From DATBHM01 sp963772375 (GTDB lineage Bacteria; Actinomycetota; UBA4738; JACQTL01): 64,000 nt of DNA. The stretch lies in contig CAVYXG010000007.1 in the NCBI GenBank assembly GCA_963772375.1, forward strand, positions 213,675 through 277,674. The letters run 5' to 3'. The number at the start of each line of letters is the position of its first letter. Positions within the stretch are counted from its first letter, which is position 1. Below, in pieces: positions 1 to 7,038 of this stretch. The position numbers were made by a program, and so were the translations under genes. Below the pieces are notes generated by a model. The model had not been told where the DNA came from. It searched no databases and was given only the letters and a program-made list of their open reading frames with translations.

Positions 1-460
1 ATCGGCTCGACCTGTACCGGCACCGCTCCCGCCCCGCCACGGGCCCCACGTTGATCCACTTCCATGGGGGAGGGTTCGTGTTCGGCCGGAAGAGCCGCGA
101 GGCTCGACCGCTCTTCGCCCGTCTGGCCAGACAGGGCTGGACCTGCATCAGCGCGAACTACCGCCTCGGTCGGGCCGCCCGATTCCCCGATCCCCTGATC
201 GACGTCAAGCGGACCCTCGCATGGGTGCGCGACCACGGCCCCGAGCACGGCGCGGACCCCGAGATGGTGTTCGTGGCGGGCAGCTCCGCCGGCGCTCACC
301 TGGCGACGTTGGCCGCACTCACACCCAACGAGGCCCTGTTCCAGCCCGGCTTCGAGCATGCGGACACCTCGGTCAGCGCCGCGATCTGCCTCTACGGCTA
401 CTTCGGCCCGATCGACGGGGGCGGGCGCGAACCGTCATCGCCGGCGGCGTACCTCGGAGT
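1..460 (+). pseudogene. alpha/beta-hydrolase (HSL-like) fragment, truncated at both ends here
   Basis: The reading frame enters the window open at position 3 and shows the oxyanion-hole motif HGGGFVFG and the nucleophile elbow GSSAGA, both typical of hormone-sensitive-lipase-like alpha/beta hydrolases. Such enzymes are cytosolic carboxylesterases. Similarity to the family appears to stop near position 455-460, after a residue string ending in SSPAAY. Beyond that the frame runs into the non-coding leader of the IS110 element and stops at 617, so the catalytic Asp/His part is missing. I infer that insertion or rearrangement with the IS110 element removed the 3' half. The 5' end lies outside the window, so total length is unknown. 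Confidence 0.75.
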
Positions 461-671
461 GATCATGGCGCTTGCGCGCCACCCGCATCCGATGAAAATG
501 GGCGGGTCGTCCGGCGACGTCGGGCTGGCTTGGTGCTACGAGCCCGTCTCTGAGTGGGACGCGGGAGCCTCGGGAACCCACAACTGTTGCCTCGAGCACG
601 AACCACAGACTCCGTGAGATGAGGCTCCTCCGGGCGGCATGGCGCTGCCCGCCCGAGGGAAGGAGGAGCAG
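461..671 (+). other. IS110 left-end non-coding region, candidate bridge-RNA locus
   Basis: About 210 bases lie between the loss of hydrolase similarity and the transposase start and carry no plausible gene. In IS110-family elements the non-coding end of the element is known to encode the bridge RNA that pairs with donor and target DNA. Length and position fit. A GC-rich inverted repeat (GGGCGGCA against TGCCCGCCC) overlaps 636-655 next to the transposase start. I did not fold the RNA or identify guide loops, so this is positional inference only. Confidence 0.3.
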
Positions 672-1907
672 TTGGACGTCCTCATCGAACGGTGCGCGGG
701 CCTCGACGTCCACAAGGACACCGTGATGGCCTGCGTCAGGTACCCGGGGCCTGGCCGGGAACGCCTCCAGGAGGTCCACGAGTTCGGCACCACCACGCAC
801 GCGCTGCTCGCTCTCGCCGACTGGCTCGCGTCCTACGGCGTCACGGTGGTGGGGATGGAGTCCACCGGGGTGTACTGGAAGCCGGTGTACTACGTGCTGG
901 AGGATGCCTTCGACACCCAGGTGCTGAACGCCAGGCACCTCAAGGCCGTCCCGGGGCGCAAGACCGACGTCCGCGACTCGGAGTGGATCGCCCAGCTCGT
1001 GGAGCACGGTCTGGTCCGACCGTCGTTCGTGCCGCCGAAGCCCATCCGGGAGCTCCGCAACCTCACCCGGTACCGCAAGGCTCAGATCGAGGAGCGGACC
1101 CGGGAGGCCCAGCGCCTGGACAAGATCCTGCAGGACGCCGGGGTCAAGCTGTCATCGGTGGCCTCGGACATCCTGGGGGTGTCCGGCCGGGCCATGCTCA
1201 CCGCGCTGGTCGAGGGGACCCGCGACCCCGAGGTGCTGGCCGAGCTCGCCAGAGGACAGCTCCGCAAGAAGATCCCCGCCCTGAAGGAGGCCCTCACGGG
1301 GCGGTTCGGGTCACACCACGCCCTCATCGTGGGGACCATCCTGTCCAAGCTCGAGTTCCTGGAGGAGGTCATCGCTCACCTCTCGGCGGAGATCGAGGAG
1401 GCGATCGCCCCTTTCGCCCTCGCCGTTGAGGTGCTCCGGACGATCCCCGGGGTGGACCGGCGAACGGCCGAGACCATGGTGGCCGAGATTGGGGTGGACA
1501 TGGACCAGTTCGGCTCGGCCGGGAGGTTGGCCTCGTGGGCCGGGATGTGTCCGGGCAACGACGAGTCGGCCGGCAAACACCGGTCGGGGAAGACCCGCAA
1601 GGGCTCGAAGTGGCTCCGGACCGCCCTGGTGGAGGCGGCAAAGGGCGCGGCCCGATCGAAGGGCACGTACCTGGCTGCCCAGCACGCCCGGTTGAGGGGC
1701 CGTCGCGGTTCACGCAAGGCCACCATCGCCGTGGGCCACTCGATCCTGGTCGCCGCCTACCACATGCTCGACAAAGGAGTTCCCTACCAGGACCTTGGCG
1801 CCGACCACTTCGTCCGTCACGACCCGAAGCTCCACACCGCGCGGCTCGTCCGGCAGTTGCAGGCGATCGGCTACCGCGTCACCCTCGAGGAGGTGGAGGC
1901 CGCGTAG
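672..1907 (+). CDS. IS110-family DEDD transposase (recombinase)
   Basis: The product of 411 aa has the two-domain IS110 layout: an N-terminal RuvC-like DEDD domain (GLDVHKDTV near residue 10, MESTGVYWKPV near 70, then KTDVRDSEWIA) and a C-terminal Transposase_20 domain (IPGVDRRTAETMVAEIG, then SWAGMCPGNDES with the catalytic-serine region). It catalyses RNA-guided recombination of the element. I place the start at TTG 672, five bases after a strong AAGGAGG. An upstream ATG at 639 is in frame but sits in a hairpin and lacks a Shine-Dalgarno. Length and motifs look complete, so the gene is probably functional. No accessory gene is needed in this family. Confidence 0.88.
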   Translation: MDVLIERCAGLDVHKDTVMACVRYPGPGRERLQEVHEFGTTTHALLALADWLASYGVTVVGMESTGVYWKPVYYVLEDAFDTQVLNARHLKAVPGRKTDVRDSEWIAQLVEHGLVRPSFVPPKPIRELRNLTRYRKAQIEERTREAQRLDKILQDAGVKLSSVASDILGVSGRAMLTALVEGTRDPEVLAELARGQLRKKIPALKEALTGRFGSHHALIVGTILSKLEFLEEVIAHLSAEIEEAIAPFALAVEVLRTIPGVDRRTAETMVAEIGVDMDQFGSAGRLASWAGMCPGNDESAGKHRSGKTRKGSKWLRTALVEAAKGAARSKGTYLAAQHARLRGRRGSRKATIAVGHSILVAAYHMLDKGVPYQDLGADHFVRHDPKLHTARLVRQLQAIGYRVTLEEVEAA

Positions 1908-1910
1908 CCA

Positions 1911-2280
1911 ACCGAGGGCATTTTCACCACAGCCAATGTCGAGCCGATAGTTCCGCTCACCACGATCCGGTTGTCCGCGTCGACTGCCAGGTCGTCCAGC
2001 TCCTTGGGGTCCGTGCCGTTCCGGGTGATGACCGTGTAGTCGCCGCCGCCGAAGGTCGCGTCCGGTTGCCCGTTCGGCAGCCGGCGGATCATGGCGATCC
2101 GGTTGTTCCCGTCCCTGCTCCCTGCGTGTCGACCGCAACGACGATCTTCCCGCTCGGCAGCACCGCGTGGGCCTCAACATGGAGGCCAACGCCGACCAGA
2201 ACAAGCCGGCCCACCGCCCGACCCGCGACCGACCCCACCAGGCCACTCAGAGGAGGGGACGTGGCCGGATTGAGGCTGTT
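1911..2280 (-). pseudogene. decayed delta-60 repeat protein fragment
   Basis: Two reading frames on the minus strand together give delta-60-type repeats. One contains LPSGKIVVAVDTQG and ends near 2089. The next frame continues with RRLPNGQPDATFGGG and DADNRIVVSGTIGS until 1911, where the IS110 end begins. A frameshift near 2090 and loss of both ends make this a pseudogene. Delta-60 repeats (about 55 residues, LPDGxxDxxFGxxG with QxDGKIVVxG) form beta-propeller-like surface proteins. Three better-preserved relatives lie at 7039, 19007 and 20414. Confidence 0.65.
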
Positions 2281-2346
2281 CTGGGGTAGCCTCCCGACCG
2301 CCTCCTCGTCGATGATTGCCCTGTTCCCTCCCCCGGAGGCTTCCCC

Positions 2347-2601
2347 TTGGTTCGTTGTCCGAGTTGCGAGTCCACCCGCGTTCTCCTCGTTCTGCGCGAT
2401 CCCGTGGGAAGGGCCCTGTGCTTGAAGTGCCAGACGGAGTGGGTCCAGGACGGCATCAACCAACGCGGCGTTCATCCACATTCTGCGCCCGCCTTCACGC
2501 CGTCTCAGCCCCGTTCGTCATCGGCGTCCACGACGCCGACGGTGTCCGCGTTCAGGAACGTCCTTCCGGGTTCCGCTGAGGTAGGCGACGCAACGCGATG
2601 A
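2347..2601 (+). CDS. small zinc-ribbon-like hypothetical protein
   Basis: This is an 84-residue frame whose first 40 residues look like a single zinc ribbon: CPSCES near residue 4, then CLKCQTEW near residue 25, giving two CxxC knuckles about 18 residues apart. The rest is low-complexity Ser/Thr/Pro. The TTG start has GGAGG six bases upstream. No family can be named, and the C-terminal half may be out-of-frame read-through. It occupies the otherwise gene-poor 2281-2736 stretch. That stretch also has a short hydrophobic minus-strand frame (about 2556-2697) that I could not support as a gene. Confidence 0.35.
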   Translation: MVRCPSCESTRVLLVLRDPVGRALCLKCQTEWVQDGINQRGVHPHSAPAFTPSQPRSSSASTTPTVSAFRNVLPGSAEVGDATR

Positions 2602-2736
2602 TGAGGACCCCGAGGTCCAGCGCGACCACGCCGTGCACTAGCCCCGGCCCGCGCACGTTCCGGGGGAAGGCGAGCCAGTCCGCGAACGCGGTGGACCATC
2701 GTCTTTGTGGCCAGGGTCAGATCGGAGGAGTTGCGG

Positions 2737-3126
2737 ATGTTGGGGTCGGCCAGCACGCACGCAATGATTGCCGTCAGTGATCTCGACACCGCTAGGGAGT
2801 TCTACAGCGGCAAGCTCGGGCTCACGGCAAGGATTGATCGGCCGGGGCTCATTCAGTACGAGACTGCAGCTCGGACATGGTTCTTGGTCTACCAGTCTGG
2901 GTTTGCCGGGACTGCGAAGAGCACCTCCATGAGGTTCGTCGTCGAGGATGTTCGAGCCACGGTCGCAGAACTCCGTGGTCGTGGAGTCGTGTTCGAAGAG
3001 TATGACCTACCCGGCGTGAAGACCGTCGACGGCATCGCCGAGCACGAAAGCGGGGTACTCGGTGCGTGGTTCAAGGATCCTGATGGCAACATCCTCGGGA
3101 TCGGCCAAAGCCCGTCACCGACCTGA
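2737..3126 (+). CDS. VOC (glyoxalase/bleomycin-resistance) superfamily protein
   Basis: The 129-aa product has the beta-alpha-beta-beta-beta fold signature of vicinal-oxygen-chelate proteins: HAMIAVSDLDTAREFYSGKL at the start, FVVEDVRATVAELRGRGVVF in the second module and WFKDPDGNILGIGQ at the end. The ATG at 2737 is chosen because GGAGGAG lies six bases upstream; longer in-frame starts lack a ribosome site. The N-terminal metal-ligand His is present, but the usual C-terminal Glu after DPDGN is replaced (NILGI). Metal-dependent catalysis is therefore uncertain, and a binding or resistance role is possible. The substrate is unknown. It is monocistronic and converges on the interrupted gene that follows. 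Confidence 0.82.
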   Translation: MLGSASTHAMIAVSDLDTAREFYSGKLGLTARIDRPGLIQYETAARTWFLVYQSGFAGTAKSTSMRFVVEDVRATVAELRGRGVVFEEYDLPGVKTVDGIAEHESGVLGAWFKDPDGNILGIGQSPSPT

Positions 3127-3199
3127 GCCCTGAGAACGCTCGCAGGGGCCGGTCAAAGGCTGCGAGCTCGGCCACTGGCTCACGCCGACCCAGCGCCGG

Positions 3200-3539
3200 A
3201 CGATCACGGTGCGGTGTTGCGGTGGTAGCGGAGCGGATCAGGACGAGATTCGGAGTGAACGAGCTCGAGGATATTGAGCCGCAGTCCCTGAAGACGGCGG
3301 CCCGGGCCACGGCCATGGCGGCCTTCTTGGAGGAGCCCGCCGCTCCCTTGCATCCGGTGTCGGGGAGTTCGGTGATCATGGTCCGGAAGGGGTGGCCTGA
3401 AGCCGAGACCACCAGGTGGACGTCGTGGTCGGACTCGATGGTGGCCTTCATGAGGTCGACCTTGATCTTGTAGGTCCGGACCTCAGGCGAGTCCAAGTAC
3501 CGGGGAGTGTCCGAGCTCACCATCTGGGGGGCGTCCAAG
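3200..3539 (-). pseudogene. 3' half of secreted hypothetical gene interrupted by the three-gene transposon
   Basis: Minus-strand codons from 3539 down encode a segment including YKIKVDLMKATIESDHDVHL and a TMITELPDTGCKGAA core followed by FRDCG. I recognise this as a hypothetical actinobacterial family whose first half (signal peptide, WPVKTLSD motif) lies at 6597-6809. Removing the element plus one copy of the 5-bp duplication joins RGL directly to DAPQMV in frame. The 3' end beyond about 3200 no longer resembles the family, so the gene was probably already decaying or is truncated. Function unknown; possibly a periplasmic or secreted domain. Confidence 0.65.
3535..3539. repeat. 5-bp target duplication (left copy, CCAAG)
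   Basis: CCAAG occurs immediately before the TGT at 3540 and again at 6597-6601 immediately after the ACA at 6596. A 5-bp duplication is characteristic of Tn5053/Mu/Tn7-type DDE transposases. Confidence 0.8.
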
Positions 3540-3563
3540 TGTTGCGCGACACGCTCGATGATC
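3540..3563 (+). repeat. left terminal inverted repeat of the three-gene transposon
   Basis: Starts TGTTGCGCGAC and has TGATC at offset 20-24. It matches the other end (6596 to 6573, read on the minus strand) at 15 of 24 positions. A further TGATCATGAAC at 3583-3593 resembles TGATCAGGAAC at the other end (6577-6567) and may be an extra transposase-binding site. Confidence 0.7.
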
Positions 3564-3615
3564 GCGTTGGCGACAGCCCTAGTGATCATGAACCTGCCCG
3601 CGTCGGCGGTTGGCT

Positions 3616-4432
3616 TCACTCTGATGTCACCTCCGTGACCGCGGCCTGGGCCGAGGACTGATCGACGATGCCTTTTGGACTCGGCGAAGGCGGCGACCAG
3701 GGCCTGCACGGCGAGGTTGTTCACCGCGCGGGGGATGCCGCGAGCGGTCTGGTGGACGAGAGCCACGGCGTCATCGGAGAACAGCGGATCGGATCTGCCC
3801 GCCAGCTTGAGGTGATGGGCTAGGTACCCGGCGGTCTCGGAGAGGTCCATGCCGTCCAGGTGGTAGCGCAGGGCGACCCGCTGGTCCAGCGCGGCGAAGG
3901 CCCCCAGCCGCAGTCGCCGGCGCAGTGTGGGCTGCCCCAGCAGGACGAGGGCCAGGGGTGACCGGGAGTCCATGTCGGCGTTGGTCAGCATCCTGAGCTC
4001 CTCGAGCTGCTCGGCCGACAGCAGGTGGGCCTCGTCCACTGCCACCACCACCCGCTTGTGCCGCTCGGCGTGCTCGGTGGCCAGGAGGTCCTGGGTCTGC
4101 GGGATGAGGAAGGCGTTGTAGAACCGCGGCGTCCCACCGAGGGCGGAGACGATCTCGGTGTAGATGCCGCGGGTCCCCACCGCGGGGTTCGACAGGTAGA
4201 TGACCGTGTGCCGCGAGGCGTCGAGGGCGTCGAGGGCGGCCCGGGCGGCCACGGTCTTGCCCGCCCCGACCTCCCCGGTGACGACCCCGATGGTGGACTC
4301 CCCGACCAGCCACCGGATGCGGGCGACCGCCTCGGCGTGGGCCGTGGATGCGAACAGGGCCTGCGGCGCGATGTCCTTGCCGAACGGCATGCGGGTGAAC
4401 CCGTAGTGGGCCTGGAGGCGCTCGATGGTCAT
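3616..4432 (-). pseudogene. TniB/ExeA-like AAA+ ATPase of the transposon, frameshifted near its end
   Basis: The frame from ATG 4432 encodes an AAA ATPase: Walker A GEVGAGKT near residue 40, Walker B VVVAVDEAHLLS near 125, and the arginine-rich GQPTLRRRLRL sensor region. Such ATPases act as target selectors and regulators for the partner transposase. The start overlaps the transposase stop as ATGA, implying translational coupling. Near the C-terminus a run of four T on the plus strand (3673-3676, AAAA in the gene) shifts the frame. With one A fewer the protein would continue GIVDQSSAQAAVTEV and stop at 3616, about 271 aa in total. As sequenced it runs through the transposon end into the host gene remnant until 3071. 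This could be a mutation, a homopolymer sequencing error or programmed slippage. Confidence 0.8.
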
Positions 4433-5748
4433 GGCGTGTGGTCTCCTTCCTCGGTCGCGGTTTCCTCGAGCGAGGCGTAGGTGATGCGTCGGCGGGTCGC
4501 CTCGTCGTGCTCGGCCTCGACGAGGCCCAGGTAGTCGATGCCGGTGCGCGGCGGGGCCGGGGGGTCCTGCAAACGGGCCCGGGGATGGACGTGGCGCCCC
4601 ACGACGTGCGCCATGGCCTTGCCCATGGACCGGCCCTGGTAGCGGACCTCGATGTCGGTGAGATCGAACGGGTCGAACACGAGCTCCACCGTCCGCCCGG
4701 CGAGCGCCGGGTCGCACTCATAGCGGTTGCCGTACAGGGAGAACGTCGCCGTCTTCGCGACCCGGCGGTGCTCCGACCACAAGAAGGCCTCTCGGAGCTC
4801 GGCTGGGGTGGGCAGGCGAGGAGGGCCGGGACGCAGGAACCGCTCGAGGGGCGGCTCGTTCGTCTCGGCGTGGATCCTCAGGTGGTAGACCTGCTCCACC
4901 CACGCGGCGAACAGCCGGTTCAGCTCCTCCAGCGAGCCCACGCCGCGGTGGGTCACCTCCACCAGGAACTGCCCGCGCACGGTGCGGAACACCCGCTCGA
5001 TCTTGCCCCGCCCGGCCGGCTCCCCCGGAGCGGAGTGCACCAGGCGGATGCCGAGGACCGCGCAGGCCCGTAGGAGCCACCCGGAGGAGAACGCCGATCC
5101 ATTGTCGACGTAGCAGGCCTTCGGTACGCCCCGGGCCGCGAGCGCCGTGCGCAGCGCCGCCTCCAGCCGCAGGGTGTCCTCCGCCTCGCCCCACCGGTAG
5201 CCCACCAGCGCCCGGGAGTGGTCGTCGATGAAGGCGAACAGGTAGGTCTTGCGACCGGCCACGACGGGGCCGTGCAGCGCGTCGCCGGTCCACAGCTCGT
5301 TAGGGGCCGAGGCCTCGAAGCGCCCGTAGATGCGGGGAGCACCGGCCTTCGGGCGAAGATCCCGCCGGACGAAGTGCCGTTGCAGGGTTCGTTCGCTGGG
5401 GGCCGGGTGGCCGGAGCGCACCATGATCTCCCGGACCTGGGCGGCGGTTCGGGCGGGAACCTCCCGCTTCAGGGCCTCCGCGATCTGCAGCACCTCGGCG
5501 GGCGTCCGGGGCTGGGATGACCGGGGCGCCGGGTACAGGGCCTCGAACCCTCCATCCCTCCAGACCCGGACCCACCGCCGGAGTGTGGGGGCCGACACCC
5601 GGACGCGCTCCCCATCCGGGCCGATGTGGTCGCGCGATGCCAGGAAGTTGAGCATCTGCCCCCGCTGCCGGGGAGCGAGCGCAGGGTCGGCCGCCTCCCG
5701 GATGAGGGAGTACCGAAACAGCGCCACGTCTCGTCGTCGATCGTCCAT
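4429..5748 (-). CDS. rve-type DDE transposase (TniA/Mu-like) of the three-gene transposon
   Basis: The 439-aa product has an N-terminal helix-turn-helix region (about 40-130: PTLRRWVRVWRDGG, then SERTLQRHFVRRDL) and an integrase core. Its catalytic triad is visible in ELWTGDALHGP, ACYVDNGSAF and GRGKIERVFRT. A C-terminal Mu-type beta-barrel follows (FSLYGNRYECDP). It cuts and joins the transposon ends. ATG 5748 is preceded by GGAGGG. The stop overlaps the ATPase start by four bases. The protein appears intact. It could be filed as IS481-like by the core alone, but the ATPase partner and TGT/ACA ends favour the Tn5053/Tn7 class. Confidence 0.88.
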   Translation of the reverse strand: MDDRRRDVALFRYSLIREAADPALAPRQRGQMLNFLASRDHIGPDGERVRVSAPTLRRWVRVWRDGGFEALYPAPRSSQPRTPAEVLQIAEALKREVPARTAAQVREIMVRSGHPAPSERTLQRHFVRRDLRPKAGAPRIYGRFEASAPNELWTGDALHGPVVAGRKTYLFAFIDDHSRALVGYRWGEAEDTLRLEAALRTALAARGVPKACYVDNGSAFSSGWLLRACAVLGIRLVHSAPGEPAGRGKIERVFRTVRGQFLVEVTHRGVGSLEELNRLFAAWVEQVYHLRIHAETNEPPLERFLRPGPPRLPTPAELREAFLWSEHRRVAKTATFSLYGNRYECDPALAGRTVELVFDPFDLTDIEVRYQGRSMGKAMAHVVGRHVHPRARLQDPPAPPRTGIDYLGLVEAEHDEATRRRITYASLEETATEEGDHTP

Positions 5749-5809
5749 GAGCCCTCCCGTTGGCCGCGTCGGGCAGTCCTTTTGGGGAAGCGGTGGCCAT
5801 CGTTCCGGC

Positions 5810-6394
5810 TCACCACGGCGCCGGGAAGGGCGAGGTGGTGTTGGCGAGCAGCAGTCCGGCCGTGGCCCCCGAGCAGAACGCCCACACCGGGGAGGGACCG
5901 AGCCTCGTCACCGCCGCCCGGTGGGCCACCGCGATGGCCTCCACCGCGTCGGCCGTGGGCGACGCTCGCGGCGCGATGTCACCGAGGGAGGGGTCCAACC
6001 GGTAGGCCAGGGCGGTGAAGTGGGCCCGGATGGCCTCGGCCCGGCGGGCGAAGCGGCGGAGCCACTCCCGCACGGTGGTAGGGGGTCGGCCGTAGCGGGC
6101 GGCGATCCGGCGGTGGCCCCACCCCCGGGCCCCCAGGACGAGGGCCCGGCCGATCGCTTGGGCCACGTCCATCCGTCGAAGGAGCGTGCTCACCGGGAGC
6201 AGGACGTGGGTCCTCGAGCAGGCCCGGCACCGCGACCGCCGGGGGCGCACCGTCGTGGTGCCGGCCAGGCGCCGGAGCGTGCGCGCTCGGGCGAACCCCC
6301 ACGGCCGGAGCTCGCCGGAGCAGGATGGGCACTCGAGCTCGCCGCCGCGCAGCCGGGCGTCGACGCCGCGGATGTGGGGCTCTACCATCAACAC
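5810..6394 (-). CDS. DUF6431-like zinc-ribbon/HTH protein of the transposon
   Basis: The 194-aa product starts with a zinc-binding region (CPSCSGELRPWGF then CRACSRTHVL, residues 20-65), followed by a helix-turn-helix (RRIAARYGRPPTTVREWLRR, about 90-115) and an Ala-rich C-terminus. I associate this architecture with DUF6431 proteins that sit beside transposase/ATPase pairs. A role in end binding or target choice is inferred from position. Three consecutive possible starts (GTG, TTG, ATG at 6394, 6391, 6388) follow GGAGG. A 61-base gap separates it from the transposase gene, so one transcript is likely. Confidence 0.7.
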   Translation of the reverse strand: MLMVEPHIRGVDARLRGGELECPSCSGELRPWGFARARTLRRLAGTTTVRPRRSRCRACSRTHVLLPVSTLLRRMDVAQAIGRALVLGARGWGHRRIAARYGRPPTTVREWLRRFARRAEAIRAHFTALAYRLDPSLGDIAPRASPTADAVEAIAVAHRAAVTRLGPSPVWAFCSGATAGLLLANTTSPFPAPW

Positions 6395-6425
6395 CGGTGC
6401 GGGTACCTCCGCACTCTGCGTCGGG

Positions 6426-6465
6426 GGGCCCTTCCGGGTTCTTGCCGAAGAAGGCGGGAGGGCCC
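6426..6465. promoter_or_regulatory. 18-bp hairpin upstream of the transposon operon
   Basis: Arms 6426-6443 and 6448-6465 (GGGCCCTTCC... against ...GGGAGGGCCC) pair at 15 of 18 positions around a 4-base loop. It lies between the transposon end and the first gene. Such hairpins often shield transposase genes from outside transcription. That role is inferred here. Confidence 0.5.
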
Positions 6466-6572
6466 CTGTCGCTTCCTACTGACGCTTCAGGATCGGGCAA
6501 GCCGAGCGGGCCGCCAACCTCAAGGAGTCATCCCATGTGATCACCGTGGGTGTCGTCTCAACCCATGTTCCT

Positions 6573-6596
6573 GATCAATGGAAGAGTCGTTCTACA
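6573..6596 (-). repeat. right terminal inverted repeat of the three-gene transposon
   Basis: Read on the minus strand from 6596, it starts TGTAGAACGACTC and has TGATC at offset 20-24, mirroring the left end. The flanking CCAAG at 6597-6601 completes the target duplication. Confidence 0.7.
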
Positions 6597-6809
6597 CCAA
6601 GCCGCGGAGGAACCCCACGCTCGAGTTGATGGGGTGGTAGTTCACTCGCTTGGCCCGCCGGTCGGACAGGGTCTTCACCGGCCACCGGAACACACCGCAT
6701 GCGACGGCCTTTGCCTCGGGCGCCGTGTCCGGAAAGAGGGGTGCGAGGCTGCCACCGATGCGAGCGCAGGCGCTGCGGCGGCGAAGATAGGGATGAATCT
6801 GCGGGACAT
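6597..6809 (-). pseudogene. 5' half of secreted hypothetical gene interrupted by the transposon
   Basis: ATG 6809 follows AGAAGGG by about seven bases and encodes MSRRFIPIFAAAAPALASVA, a signal-peptide-like stretch. A frameshift near 6745 moves the homology to a neighbouring frame with SLAPLFPDTAPEAKAVACGV, then WPVKTLSDRR and NYHPINSSVGFLRGL, which ends exactly at the transposon tip. The continuation lies at 3200-3539. The frame change suggests decay independent of the insertion. Function unknown. Confidence 0.65.
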
Positions 6810-7038
6810 GGCGACCCTTCTTCGGTACGGAACACGCCGCAGTGTGGGTCATGCGGATGCTCGGATCAAAAGGCTGATGAGGACGCTCGATACCGTCGTC
6901 GATCGCCGGTTGATCTGGTCTTCTCCTCCCCCGTGGAGTACAACCTGCCGGAGATCCGGGCGACCAGCTTCTTGGCCGTGGTGGTGACCAATGGCGGTCG
7001 GTGGCCCGGCATGGCGCCCGGGGGGAGGGAGGAGCGCG

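Larger units (their letters stand above)
461..1915 (+). mobile_element. IS110-family insertion sequence
   Basis: The element comprises a long non-coding left side (about 455-671), one transposase gene and a very short right side ending near 1908-1915. There the sequence passes into a decayed delta-60 gene on the other strand. No terminal inverted repeats or target duplication are evident, as expected for IS110. The flanks are unrelated genes (hydrolase on the left, delta-60 on the right), so this is not a clean insertion into one gene. Boundaries are approximate. Confidence 0.7.
3540..6596 (-). mobile_element. three-gene Tn5053/Tn7-like transposon (3057 bp)
   Basis: The element is bounded by 5'-TGT and ACA-3' ends and by a CCAAG target duplication. 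Its outer 24 bases form an imperfect inverted repeat with 15 of 24 matches, including TGT, CGAC and TGATC at the same offsets. It carries, on the minus strand, a zinc-ribbon/HTH protein (DUF6431-like), an rve-type DDE transposase and an AAA ATPase. This resembles the TniA/TniB pairing of Tn5053 and TnsB/TnsC of Tn7, with no cargo genes. The insertion splits a secreted hypothetical gene cleanly, which defines both ends independently of the repeats. Confidence 0.85.

Noticed and set aside
2556..2697. Short minus-strand hydrophobic frame
   Set aside because: Resembles a membrane-helix fragment but has no start signal or family; too short to support.
3540..6596. CRISPR-associated transposon
   Set aside because: The gene set is Tn7/Tn5053-like but no cas gene, TniQ or array is present.
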